This document shows, one piece after another, positions 1 through 8,210 of a DNA stretch of 64,000 bases. Within the stretch, counting starts at the first letter, position 1, and each line of letters opens with the position of its first letter. The DNA is taken from positions 37,904-101,903 of the forward strand of contig JAJYQO010000024.1 of the NCBI GenBank assembly GCA_021794575.1. The letters are read 5' to 3'. The position numbers and the translations under genes were made by a program. The notes under the pieces were generated by a model that searched no databases, was not told where the DNA came from, and was given only the letters and a program-made list of their open reading frames with translations. Source of the DNA: Pseudomonadota bacterium (GTDB taxonomy: Bacteria; Pseudomonadota; Gammaproteobacteria; Xanthomonadales; Rhodanobacteraceae).

Positions 1-1154
1 TGCGGCGGCATGCCGGCCAGGCTCATGCCGGCGAACACCAGACCGACGCCGTAGATCCAATTGCTGGCGCGCAAAAGGCCGCTCTGCTGCAGGCGATAGC
101 TGCCGCGCGCGCGGAAGGCGCCGTCGGCACCCAGCAGCATGGCGCCCTTGGCCAGGCTGTGTCCGGCCAGATGCAGAAGGCCCACCATCCAGGCCAGCAT
201 GGATAAATCGGTCAGTCCAGCGCTGCGGAATACCAATGCCGCTCCCAGCGCCAGCGTCGCGATGCCGGCGTTTTCGGCCGAGGACAGGCCCAGCAGTTGC
301 CGCCAGTCGTCTGCCTGCAGGGCGTAAAGCACGGCCAGGATGGCACTGAGCGCGGCCACCGCCACGGTGACGATGCCCAGCAATTCGCTGGGCTGCAGCC
401 ATACCAGCAGACCACGCGCCAGCGCAAACCATGCCGCGTTGAGCACGATGCCCGACATCAGGCTGGCACTGGCGCCGCTGCCGCTGGCATAGGCGCCGGC
501 GAACCACTCGTAGAACGGCAATAGACCGAGCTTGGCGCCGAAGCCGATCAGCAGCAGCAGGCCCAGTCCCACGGTAGCGGCGCCGCCGATGCCGGCAACG
601 CCGGCGGCGAAACCGCCCATGGCCATGCCGCCGCTCAGCAGGGCGAAAATCAGCCAGGCGGCCAGCAGGGCCACGGTGCCCACTTCCAGCAATGCCAGCA
701 TGGTCAGCGCGGCGCGACCCTCGTCGGCCTCGATGCCCAGCCGCTCGGCGAGCAGCATCACCGCGCTGCCCAGACTCATCAGTTCCCAGGCGATCAGGAA
801 TGCGACACCGCCCTGCACGCCCATCACGCCCAGGGCCCCCAGGATGACCGCGATCGCACCCACGTACCACACGCGCCGGCGGGCATCCGGGCTGCCCAGC
901 GCCAGTGCCGGCGTGGCTGCAATTGCGCCGAACAGCGACAGCCAGACGCCGGCCCCATCCAGCGTGAAATGGCTGGCGGCGATGCCGGCGATCCGCAGGT
1001 TATCGCCACGCAGCAGTGTGCCCGCGCAGGCCGTCACCACGCCGCCGCCGCCCAGCACTGCCAGCATGCGCGTCGGCTGGTGGCTGGGCAGCAGCAACGC
1101 CAGCAGCGCGGCCAGCAGCAGGGCCAGTATGGCCAGAGCCAGCAGTTCACTCAT
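1..1154 (-). CDS. HyfB-like (NuoL/M/N family) proton-pumping membrane subunit of an Ehr-type complex, 3' end outside the window
   Basis: Antiporter-like membrane subunit expected to move H+ or Na+ as part of the hydrogenase-4-related complex. The visible 384 codons begin MSELLALAILALLL and are a run of hydrophobic helices. The family's conserved charged residues are present: Glu in FLIAWELMSL (TM5-type), Lys in FGAKLGLLPFYEW (TM7-type) and Lys in HSLAKGAMLLG. The ATG lies inside the end of the upstream ferredoxin-NuoB fusion gene (8-base overlap), so it is the last visible gene of the operon. It resembles E. coli HyfB/HycC more than NuoL because of its neighbours. The C-terminus is cut by the window edge, so full length and any lateral helix extension cannot be judged. 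Confidence 0.85.
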   Translation of the reverse strand, partial: MSELLALAILALLLAALLALLLPSHQPTRMLAVLGGGGVVTACAGTLLRGDNLRIAGIAASHFTLDGAGVWLSLFGAIAATPALALGSPDARRRVWYVGAIAVILGALGVMGVQGGVAFLIAWELMSLGSAVMLLAERLGIEADEGRAALTMLALLEVGTVALLAAWLIFALLSGGMAMGGFAAGVAGIGGAATVGLGLLLLIGFGAKLGLLPFYEWFAGAYASGSGASASLMSGIVLNAAWFALARGLLVWLQPSELLGIVTVAVAALSAILAVLYALQADDWRQLLGLSSAENAGIATLALGAALVFRSAGLTDLSMLAWMVGLLHLAGHSLAKGAMLLGADGAFRARGSYRLQQSGLLRASNWIYGVGLVFAGMSLAGMPP

Positions 1155-1965
1155 GGATGCGCCCTCCGTGCAAGCGTTGCGGGGCGCGCTCGAGCAGCAG
1201 CAGCAACGCCTGCATGATGGCGGCTGGCGTCGGTGGACATCCGGGCAAGTACACATCCACCGGCACCACGCCATGCGCCCCCGCCCCGCTCGCGTAGCCT
1301 TCGCGCGCCATGGCGCCGCTGATCGCGCAGGCGCCCATCGCCATCACCCATTTCGGCTCGGGCATGGCCTCCCAGGCAGCCAGCAGCGCATCCTGCATGG
1401 GCGCAGTGACGGTACCGGTCACCAGCAGCAGATCCGCCGCGCGCGGCGAAGCGGTGAAGAAAATGCCCAGCCTGTGCAGGTTGTAGAACGGGTTCAGCAG
1501 TGCCTGCAGCTCGCTCTCGCAACCGTTGCAGGAACCGGCATCGACGTGGCGGATATGCAGGCTGTGCTTGAACACGCGCGCCATGGCCTGCTGCAGACGT
1601 TCGGCCGCGTGCCGGGCATGCGGATCGAAGACCAGGTCTTCGCGCCGACGCGTGCCCAGCGCCCACTCGTGGCTGGCGCTCAGTGTGCCGGCGGGACACA
1701 CATCGACACAGCGCTGGCAGCCGATGCAGCGGCCGTAATCGAGCGCGATGCGGGCGTTCCCGCCCAGCCCGGCTTCGGGGTCACCGCGGCGCAGCGCCTC
1801 GGTGGGGCAAGCGGCGATGCAGGCCGCGCAGTCTGGCGCGCAGTCCTTACCGCTGATGCGCGGCAGTCCGATCACCGCGTCCTGTTCCGCGCTGCCCGCG
1901 TGCGGCTTCGGCCAGTCCGTAGTGGCTTCGCCGCGCGCCAGCCCGAAGAATGTCCACAAGGCCAT
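1147..1965 (-). CDS. Fused 2x[4Fe-4S] ferredoxin / NuoB-like small subunit (HyfH-HyfI fusion) of an Ehr-type complex
   Basis: Electron-transfer subunit of 272 residues joining two proteins that are separate in E. coli Hyf. Residues ~36-95 form a ferredoxin domain with Cys42/46/49/53 and Cys80/83/86/90. Residues ~125-272 are a NuoB/HyfI-like domain with Cys146 and Cys149 in SCNGCESE (hydrogenase-style CxxC, not the adjacent CC of NuoB), Cys213 in MGACAISG and Cys243 in YLPGCPP, the ligands of an N2-like proximal cluster. All three predicted clusters therefore look intact. It begins 9 bases after the large-subunit stop and overlaps the HyfB-like gene by 8 bases. In the first ferredoxin motif the spacing is C-x3-C-x2-C, one residue longer than usual. 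The electron donor is not evident. Confidence 0.88.
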   Translation of the reverse strand: MALWTFFGLARGEATTDWPKPHAGSAEQDAVIGLPRISGKDCAPDCAACIAACPTEALRRGDPEAGLGGNARIALDYGRCIGCQRCVDVCPAGTLSASHEWALGTRRREDLVFDPHARHAAERLQQAMARVFKHSLHIRHVDAGSCNGCESELQALLNPFYNLHRLGIFFTASPRAADLLLVTGTVTAPMQDALLAAWEAMPEPKWVMAMGACAISGAMAREGYASGAGAHGVVPVDVYLPGCPPTPAAIMQALLLLLERAPQRLHGGRIHE

Positions 1966-1974
1966 GCAGTGCTC

Positions 1975-3441
1975 CTAGCGGTCGCAGCCGGCGACGGTGC
2001 TGCCGAAGCTGGCTTCGTTGATGGCGTAATCCATCATGTTGCTGTCGTGCACGGTGTACGGGAACACGCGCCAGTTCGAGTAGGAAGGCGATTTGATCTT
2101 GACCCGTGACAGCCGTCCGGCATGGTCGAGATGCGCCACGTAGTACACCGAACCGCGCGGCGATTCGGCCCAGCCCAGCCCGACGCCCCGCGCCGGCGCG
2201 AGGCATGCGCTGCGCACGTCCCCGGACGGCAGCGTCTGGGCCAGTTGCCGCACCAGCCGCATGCTGTCCAGCAATTCCGCGCAGCGCACGCGATAGCGCG
2301 CGTAGGCATCGCCATCGGCATGCCGGGCCACCCGCGGCGGGTACCCGGCATAGGCGGCATAGGGATGATCGCGGCGCAGGTCGCGATCGAGGCCGGAGGC
2401 ACGTTCCACCGGGCCGGTCGCGCCCTGATCGAAGGCCACCTTGCGCGGCAAAGGGCCCGTGGTGTGCAGACGGTCGAGAAAACTCGAGGTGCGCTCCAGT
2501 TGTGCGATGTAGCGGGCGCTATCGGCCTCCAACTTGGAGAGTTCACGCAGAAAATGGACGGGCAAATGCAGATCGCGGCGCAGGCCGCCCGGGCTCAGCA
2601 CGTTCATCAGCAGGCGGTGTCCGCACACTTTGGCATTGAGTTGCTTGGCGCGCTCTTCCAGCAGGCGCCCCTCGGCTTGTCCGACTTTCAGGGTGGTGGT
2701 GTCGGCCAGATGTCCCAGATAGTGCAGATGGTTGTAGACACGCTCCAGTTCCGCCAGCAGGCTGCGCCATGCGCGCGCGCGCGGCGGCACCTCGCTGCCA
2801 GCGGCATCTTCGATGGCCTGGCAGTAGGCCAGGCCATGCGCCAGCGCGCCTACGCCGGAGATGCGCTCGGCCAGATGCATGGCGGCCTCGGGCGCAAGCC
2901 CCTGGAAGCGCTTTTCCATGCCGCGGTGCTTGAGGAACAGGCGCGGCTGATAGCGCAGGATGCGCTCGCCGATGTAGAAGAAGCGGAATTGCACCGATTC
3001 GAACACGTCGGCGCGGACCGGGCCGAAGTCGAGTTCCTGCACATCCTCGCCGCTCACGTCCGGCAAAACGTGCGGCGCCGGGAAGCGGCTGTTGCAGCGG
3101 ATTCCGGACAGCGGCGCGGCCTCGTCCGCGCGCCGCTCGATCAGCAGCGGATACGGCTCGGGATGATTGAGCAAGTCGACGCCCGACAGATCGTGCATCT
3201 CGCGCTCGTACCAGCCCAGCAGCGGAACGTGCGCCGCCATGCTGGGCATTCCTGCGGATGGCGCATCCACGCACCACAACTCCAGTGGCTTGCCCGCTCC
3301 GAGTGACGCCAGATAGCAGATCTCCAGGTGCTCCGGCAGGGGATGCGCGTACACCATCTGCATGCGCCCACCCTTGGCCAGCAGCGTTTCGATGGCGGCC
3401 GATATTTCGGCAGCGTGCATGCGCAGTACCAGCGTGTTCAT
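1975..3441 (-). CDS. HyfG/NuoCD-like large subunit lacking the [NiFe] cysteine ligands (Ehr-type)
   Basis: A 488-residue fusion of a NuoC-like N-domain (about 1-130, with GWYEREMHDLSGVDL) and a NuoD/hydrogenase-large-subunit domain (about 135-488). In active group 4 hydrogenases the metal is held by RxCGxC near the L1 site and DPCxxC at the C-terminus. Here the L1 equivalent reads RISGVGALAHGLAYCQ (residues 193-208) and the C-terminal end reads SFGSTVAGCDR (478-488). All four ligand positions are replaced, although the surrounding hydrogenase-like sequence is easily recognised. Hydrogenase activity is therefore not expected. The ATG at 3441 was chosen because it overlaps the preceding stop as ATGA; an in-frame start at 3504 would sit inside the upstream gene. 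It most resembles Ehr proteins. Confidence 0.88.
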   Translation of the reverse strand: MNTLVLRMHAAEISAAIETLLAKGGRMQMVYAHPLPEHLEICYLASLGAGKPLELWCVDAPSAGMPSMAAHVPLLGWYEREMHDLSGVDLLNHPEPYPLLIERRADEAAPLSGIRCNSRFPAPHVLPDVSGEDVQELDFGPVRADVFESVQFRFFYIGERILRYQPRLFLKHRGMEKRFQGLAPEAAMHLAERISGVGALAHGLAYCQAIEDAAGSEVPPRARAWRSLLAELERVYNHLHYLGHLADTTTLKVGQAEGRLLEERAKQLNAKVCGHRLLMNVLSPGGLRRDLHLPVHFLRELSKLEADSARYIAQLERTSSFLDRLHTTGPLPRKVAFDQGATGPVERASGLDRDLRRDHPYAAYAGYPPRVARHADGDAYARYRVRCAELLDSMRLVRQLAQTLPSGDVRSACLAPARGVGLGWAESPRGSVYYVAHLDHAGRLSRVKIKSPSYSNWRVFPYTVHDSNMMDYAINEASFGSTVAGCDR

Positions 3442-4892
3442 GACGTGGCCCCCAGCGCATGCGCGATCTGTCCGAACCAGCGGCTGAACAGTGGCGGCCA
3501 CCACAAACCGAAGACCAGCAGTGCCGCCACCGCCAGCAGCATCGGTAGCCAGGCCAGCACGCCGGGCAAGGGCCCGGTCGGCATGGCCGGCGTCGCCCGC
3601 GTGAACATGATGCGGAAGTGATTAAGAAAGCCGACGAAGATCACGATCAGCAATAGCAAAAACAGCACCGCCGCCCAGCGTGTGCCGCTGTCCTGCAAGC
3701 CGGCCAACAGCACCGCCAGCTCGCTGCGAAACAGGCCGAACGGCGGCGCGCCGGTGATGGCCACGGCGCCGGCCAGCCACAGCCAGGCGAAGCCCGGCAT
3801 GGTCCGCGGCAACGCGCGCATCCGCGTCATGTCGTGCGATCCGAAACGGTGCACGGCGCTGCCGGCGCCGATGAACAGGGCGGTCTTGTTGAGGCTGTGG
3901 TTGAGCATGTGATAAAGCGCGCCGAACACGCCCAGCACACCGCCGAAACCGAAACCCAACGCCACCACGCCCATGTGCTCGACGCTGGAATACGCCATCA
4001 GCCGCTTGACTCCGCGCTGGCGCAGGATGAACAAGGCCCCGAGGATCAGTGAGGCCATGCCCAGCGCGATCAGCACGCGATGCGGCCAGGCGCCATGGCC
4101 GGCGGCATCGGTAGCGGCCAGAAAGCGCACGATGCCCAGCATGGCGCAGTTGAGCAGCGCGCCGGAGAGCATGGCCGATACCGGCGCCGGCGCTTCGCTG
4201 TGCGCATCGGGCAGCCAGGTGTGCATCGGCGCCAGACCGACCTTGACCCCATAGCCCACCAGCGACAGCAGGAATCCCATCTGCAGCAGCGCTGTCGGCA
4301 TGCGCGGCGCGATCGCATCGAGCGTGCCCCAGTCCAGCGTATAGGTCGGGCCCAGCACGAAGGTGCCGCCCCAATACAGCAGCACCGTGCCCAGCAGGGC
4401 GATGCTGATACCGCCGGAGACGATGATGATGTACTTCCAGGCCGCCTCCATGCTTTCGGCGCTGCGTTCGTAGCCCACCAGGAAGGTACTGACCAGCGTG
4501 GTCAGCTCGATGCCGATCCAGTACACGCCGACCATGTTGGCCATGGGTGCGGCGAACATGGTCCATGCGAATAGCGCGAACAACGCATAGAAGTTGGGCA
4601 GCCGTCCGGTGTCCTCACCGTGACGCATGTAATCGAGTGCGAACATCGAAGACAACAGATACACCACCGCGGTGCACAGCAGCACCCATGCGCCCAGACG
4701 GTCGAGATAGAGCAGTCGATCGAAGAACTGTCGGGGCCGGTCGGCGCCAGCCAACAAGGCAATACTCACCGGCAGGCAGACCAGCGACGCCAGCAGATTG
4801 GCCCAGCCCATCAGCCGCCGCACCAGCAGCGACCACACCACCGCGAACAGCGGCGCAGCCAGCAAGACCACGATCAACGCCGAGGTATCCAT
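3438..4892 (-). CDS. HyfF-like (NuoM/N family) membrane subunit of an Ehr-type complex
   Basis: A 484-residue polytopic antiporter-like subunit expected to form one proton channel of the complex. Key residues of the family are visible: Glu in VYWIGIELTTLVSTFL, Lys in GYGVKVGLAPMHTWLPDAH, the basic RQRGVKRLMAYSSVEHMG helix and Lys in HMLNHSLNKTALFIG. The start MDTSALIV at 4892 leaves one base after the HyfE-like stop. The longer reading frame from 4934 would invade that gene and adds a non-membrane arginine-rich stretch. The stop overlaps the large-subunit ATG (ATGA), so the channel subunit and the catalytic-like subunit are probably translationally coupled. Assignment to HyfF rather than NuoM follows from the gene order. 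Confidence 0.88.
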   Translation of the reverse strand: MDTSALIVVLLAAPLFAVVWSLLVRRLMGWANLLASLVCLPVSIALLAGADRPRQFFDRLLYLDRLGAWVLLCTAVVYLLSSMFALDYMRHGEDTGRLPNFYALFALFAWTMFAAPMANMVGVYWIGIELTTLVSTFLVGYERSAESMEAAWKYIIIVSGGISIALLGTVLLYWGGTFVLGPTYTLDWGTLDAIAPRMPTALLQMGFLLSLVGYGVKVGLAPMHTWLPDAHSEAPAPVSAMLSGALLNCAMLGIVRFLAATDAAGHGAWPHRVLIALGMASLILGALFILRQRGVKRLMAYSSVEHMGVVALGFGFGGVLGVFGALYHMLNHSLNKTALFIGAGSAVHRFGSHDMTRMRALPRTMPGFAWLWLAGAVAITGAPPFGLFRSELAVLLAGLQDSGTRWAAVLFLLLLIVIFVGFLNHFRIMFTRATPAMPTGPLPGVLAWLPMLLAVAALLVFGLWWPPLFSRWFGQIAHALGATS

Positions 4893-4893
4893 C

Positions 4894-5574
4894 TCAGCCC
4901 ACCAGCTTCTGCAGCGCCTGGCTGCCGGTGGCACCGACCGCGCTGAGCAGATAGCGCACCAGCACGGCGAAACAGGTCACCGCCACCAGCAGATCGAACA
5001 GCAGCACCAGTTCGATCATCAGCGGCATGCCGGGCACCAGGATCTGCGAACCCAGGAACACCCCGTTTTCCAGCAACAGGATGCCCAGGATCGAGCTGAT
5101 CGCCTCGCGCCGGATCGCCAGCATCAGGAACCCGATCAGCTTGATCGACAGCATCACCGTCAGCGCCAGGATCACCGTACGCGTTTCGATATGCACGGCC
5201 TCGCCGATGCGGTAGGCCACCACCACGGCGAAGATCACCAGCGCCGCGCCCATGACCATGGCCGTCGACGGCCGCACGATCTCGTGCAACTCGCGATTGA
5301 CATGCAGGCGGTTGAGTATCCACAGCAGCATCAGCGGCAGCACCAGCCCGCGGAACAGGGCGGTCAGCAACGCCACGAAATACAGTTCGGTGTAACCACC
5401 GGCATAACCCACCAGCGCCGAGAGGATGGCGATCAGCCAGGACTGCGCGGCGAACGCCAGCATGTAGTCTTTCAGCCAGCGCGAGCCCAACATCACGAAA
5501 GCCAGCACCAGCGCGCTGATGGCGATCAGGCTGAAGATCGAGGCGAGCACGGGGTTCAGATGCAGAGCCAGCAT
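4894..5574 (-). CDS. HyfE-like membrane subunit of an Ehr-type complex
   Basis: A 226-residue membrane protein of the HyfE family, whose C-terminal part corresponds to NuoK/MrpC. Hydrophobic segments fill most of the sequence. The family's characteristic buried acid is visible in GILLLENGVFLGSQ, and the charged loop RLHVNRELHEIVRPSTAMV is typical of HyfE. In complex I-like machines this subunit helps link the NuoH-like subunit to the antiporter-like subunits. It starts 4 bases after the HyfC-like stop and ends 1 base before the HyfF-like start. Its presence, together with HyfB, HyfF and HyfC, places the membrane arm with hydrogenase-4 rather than with Nuo. Confidence 0.85.
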   Translation of the reverse strand: MLALHLNPVLASIFSLIAISALVLAFVMLGSRWLKDYMLAFAAQSWLIAILSALVGYAGGYTELYFVALLTALFRGLVLPLMLLWILNRLHVNRELHEIVRPSTAMVMGAALVIFAVVVAYRIGEAVHIETRTVILALTVMLSIKLIGFLMLAIRREAISSILGILLLENGVFLGSQILVPGMPLMIELVLLFDLLVAVTCFAVLVRYLLSAVGATGSQALQKLVG

Positions 5575-5578
5575 GGCG

Positions 5579-6520
5579 TCACCGGATGTTGTTGGCGATC
5601 AGGGCCAGCACGGCGAACACGAACGCGGCCGCCAGCGGCTCCTGGTAGCGGTAGAAGCGCAGCCGCGACTGCACGGTTTCCACGCCGATCACCGCACCGG
5701 CAATGATGGCGAACTTGATGGCGATGCCGATGAGCGTGCCGGCCACGCCCAGCACGCTGCCCCGCGCGGACAGGCCCCAGGGCAGGATGAACACGTTGGC
5801 GAAGATGGTGTACAGGATGAACTGCTTCATCATCCCCGCCCACTTCAGCAGCGCCAGCAGCGGGCCGGAGTACTCCAGAACCCGCGCCTCTTCGATCATG
5901 TACACCTCGATATGCGTGCTGGAATGGATGGGCAGGCGGTCGGTCTCCACCAGCAGCAGCACGAAGAACGCGGCCACCAGAAACAGATGCGCGGGACTCC
6001 AGTAGACCTCGGGTTGCTGCACCAGCTCATGGTTGACCACGAACGGCAGCATGGCCTGCGCCATCAGCGTGATGCCGACGAACACCAGGATCAGGATGGG
6101 TTCGGCGAGGATGCCGATCAGCACCGTGCGCGCCGAGCCCATGCCGCCATAGCTGCTGCCGGTATCCATGCCGGCGAGATTGATGAAGAACGAACCCAGG
6201 GTGAGGATCAGGCCGCCGCCGAGAATGTCGCCCATGTCCGACAGCGGCAGCGGATAGTTGGTCAGCACCGGGATGAGGATGGGGACCGTGAGCATCGCGG
6301 TGAAGGCCACGAACGGCGCCACTATGAACACCCAGCTCGCCGAATCCGGCAGCACCGTCTGCTTGCCGAAAAGCTTGACCAAGTCGCGCCAGGGCTGCAG
6401 CAGGCTGGGTCCGGTGGCGCGCTGCACGCGCTCCTCGTAGCGCAGGATGAACCCCTGCAGCAACGGCGCCAGCAGTAGCACGGTCAGTACCTGGCCGATC
6501 TGCAGCAGCGCGTCACGCAT
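5579..6520 (-). CDS. HyfC/NuoH-like membrane subunit of an Ehr-type complex, first gene of the operon
   Basis: A 313-residue membrane protein equivalent to HyfC/HycD and NuoH, the subunit that contacts the soluble arm and, in complex I, helps form the quinone cavity. Conserved acidic segments are visible: QGFILRYEERVQRATGPS near the N-terminus, FVLLLVETDRLPIHSSTH, and EVYMIEEARVLEYSGP in the middle. The start at 6520 has GGGG nine bases upstream; an in-frame ATG two codons earlier (6526) is the alternative, and the reading frame further upstream (to 6604) does not look like membrane protein. It is the promoter-proximal gene of the six-gene run and is followed by HyfE after 4 bases. Confidence 0.87.
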   Translation of the reverse strand: MRDALLQIGQVLTVLLLAPLLQGFILRYEERVQRATGPSLLQPWRDLVKLFGKQTVLPDSASWVFIVAPFVAFTAMLTVPILIPVLTNYPLPLSDMGDILGGGLILTLGSFFINLAGMDTGSSYGGMGSARTVLIGILAEPILILVFVGITLMAQAMLPFVVNHELVQQPEVYWSPAHLFLVAAFFVLLLVETDRLPIHSSTHIEVYMIEEARVLEYSGPLLALLKWAGMMKQFILYTIFANVFILPWGLSARGSVLGVAGTLIGIAIKFAIIAGAVIGVETVQSRLRFYRYQEPLAAAFVFAVLALIANNIR

Positions 6521-7053
6521 GCGCATGATCCCCGCGCAAGCCGCAGGCACCCTCAGTCGATACACGTGTGGAATTACGCGAACTTCTGCGAGCCATGCCA
6601 TCACTCCCGGTGGTGGGTCTCGTAGGAGTCATCAGCCCGTTGCGGGCATTCCAGGCGAACTCCATCGCCTGCGCTGGCTTTGTGATCCGATTACATGCCC
6701 GCCTCGCGTGTTTGTCAACCGCATTCGCGCCATGCATCGCATGGATGTTCCGGCGTACTTGTCCGCGGGCCGGCAGCGGGGCATCGCGTCCATGCCCGGG
6801 CATCCCCGGCGCGATTGACAGCGTCGCGAGAGTGTTGGAATCATCTGGTCGGGGATGGCATCCCCCGCTGTCAGAATGCCCCGTGGCTGATGATGCCTGC
6901 CGACCGCGCGCCGGGCGCAGCGGGCCGTCCGGGCTCTCCCGACCGGCACGCCAGGCAGCCAGCCCGTGCGTTCACTCATCCTGTGCGGAGAGCGACGATG
7001 GCATGCAGATCGATCTCGATGCGTAACGGTAGCCCCGGCTTCGGGAGGTCCGC
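6521..7053. other. Intergenic region between the Ehr-type operon and cfa
   Basis: About 530 bases without a convincing gene; the open frames here lack family resemblance and ribosome-binding sites. It holds the promoter described at 6690-6718 and two small palindromes, GCCCG/CGGGC near 6636-6648 and GGGGAT/ATCCCC at 6851-6865. The cfa ribosome-binding site (GGGAGGT) lies at its right end. The two operons diverge from it, so it must also contain the cfa promoter, for which no clear hexamers were found. Confidence 0.5.
6690..6718 (-). promoter_or_regulatory. Predicted sigma-70 promoter of the Ehr-type operon
   Basis: Reading the minus strand there is a perfect TTGACA (6713-6718), a 17-base spacer and TGTAAT (6690-6695), a five-of-six match to the -10 consensus. 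Transcription would start near 6683, leaving a leader of about 160 bases before the HyfC-like start. Such a strong match in a GC-rich genome is unlikely by chance, but it has not been shown to be active. Confidence 0.6.
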
Positions 7054-8172
7054 ATGAACCCGACGGCACTGCGCAAACGTGCCGAGCGCCTGCTGGCCTT
7101 GGCCGATATCCGCATCAATGGTCCCGATCCCACCGATCCGGTGATCCAGGACGAACGTACCTATGCCCGCGCCTTCGCGCACGGATCGCTGGGCTTCGGC
7201 GAGGCCTACATGGACGGTTGGTGGGATGTGCAGGATCTGGCCGGCATGCTGACGCGCATTCTCAAGGCGCAGTTGGACGAGCACTTGCACACGCTCGATG
7301 CCGTGGTCTCGCACCTGCGCGCACGCTGGCTCAACCGGCAGCGCGGGCGTCGCGCATGGGAAATCGGCAAGCGCCACTACGACACCGGCAATGCGTTGTT
7401 CGAAGCCATGCTGGGCAAGCACATGGTGTACAGCTGCGGTTACTGGGCCAATGCCGACAACCTCGATGACGCCCAGGAGGCCAAGCTCGATCTGGTCTGC
7501 CGCAAGCTGCAACTCAAGCCCGGCATGCGCGTACTGGACATCGGCTGCGGCTGGGGCGAGGCACTGAAGTTTGCCGCCGAGCGCTACGGGGTCAGCGGCG
7601 TGGGCATCACGGTATCCATGGAGCAGGCGACGTGGGCCCGGAACCTGTGCAAGGGCCTGCCCGTCGAGATCCGCCTGCAGGACTATCGCGAGGTGCAGGA
7701 CCGCTTCGACGCGGTGTTCTCGATCGGCATGTTCGAGCACGTCGGCGCACACAACTACCGCACCTACTTCGAGACCGTGCGCCGCGTACTCGAGCCCGAG
7801 GGCCTGAGCGTACTGCACAGCATCGGCAGCAACGAGGCGCCCAGCAAGCCCGATCCGTGGATCGAGAAATACATCTTTCCCAACTCGATGATCCCCGCCG
7901 CCAGCCAGGTGGCGACGGCATTGGAGGGTCTGTTCGTGGTCGAGGACTGGCACAACTTCGGCGCCGACTACGACCGTACACTATGCGCATGGAAGGCCAA
8001 TTTCGATGCCGCCTGGCATCGGCTGCGCGGCCAATTCGACGAACGCTTCCGGCGCATGTGGCACTTCTACCTGTGCGCTTCGGCCGCGGTGTTTCGCGCA
8101 CGACGCGACCAGCTCTGGCAGCTGACGCTCTCGCCATACGGCGTGCCCGGCGGCTACCGCGTACCGCGTTGA
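7054..8172 (+). CDS. cfa: Cyclopropane-fatty-acyl-phospholipid synthase
   Basis: Methylates the cis double bond of unsaturated acyl chains in membrane phospholipids using S-adenosylmethionine, giving cyclopropane fatty acids that protect against acid and other stress. The 372-residue product is close to the E. coli length (382). It has the N-terminal helical region, the family segment GKRHYDTGNALFEAML (about 103-118), the SAM-binding motif VLDIGCGWGE (about 158-167) and the MFEHVG segment (about 225-230). The start is preceded by GGGAGGTCCGC. It stands alone, divergent from the Ehr-type operon. A membrane-bound energy-converting complex and a membrane-modifying enzyme side by side may reflect shared stress conditions, but this is only an inference. 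Confidence 0.93.
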   Translation: MNPTALRKRAERLLALADIRINGPDPTDPVIQDERTYARAFAHGSLGFGEAYMDGWWDVQDLAGMLTRILKAQLDEHLHTLDAVVSHLRARWLNRQRGRRAWEIGKRHYDTGNALFEAMLGKHMVYSCGYWANADNLDDAQEAKLDLVCRKLQLKPGMRVLDIGCGWGEALKFAAERYGVSGVGITVSMEQATWARNLCKGLPVEIRLQDYREVQDRFDAVFSIGMFEHVGAHNYRTYFETVRRVLEPEGLSVLHSIGSNEAPSKPDPWIEKYIFPNSMIPAASQVATALEGLFVVEDWHNFGADYDRTLCAWKANFDAAWHRLRGQFDERFRRMWHFYLCASAAVFRARRDQLWQLTLSPYGVPGGYRVPR

Positions 8173-8210
8173 TCGCCGCGGCACATGCCGCTCGGCAGGA
8201 TGCAACGACC

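Noticed and set aside
1-6520. A formate hydrogenlyase or functional [NiFe] hydrogenase
   Set aside because: The NiFe-binding cysteines are absent from the large subunit and no formate dehydrogenase or maturation gene is present.
1-6520. A Nuo-type complex I operon
   Set aside because: The order HyfC-E-F-G-H/I-B, the presence of HyfE and the hydrogenase-style CxxC of the small subunit fit hydrogenase-4-type complexes; NADH-input subunits are absent.
6851-6865. GGGGAT/ATCCCC palindrome as a terminator
   Set aside because: The stem is short, the loop tiny and no T-run follows; it lies upstream of cfa in a divergent gap.
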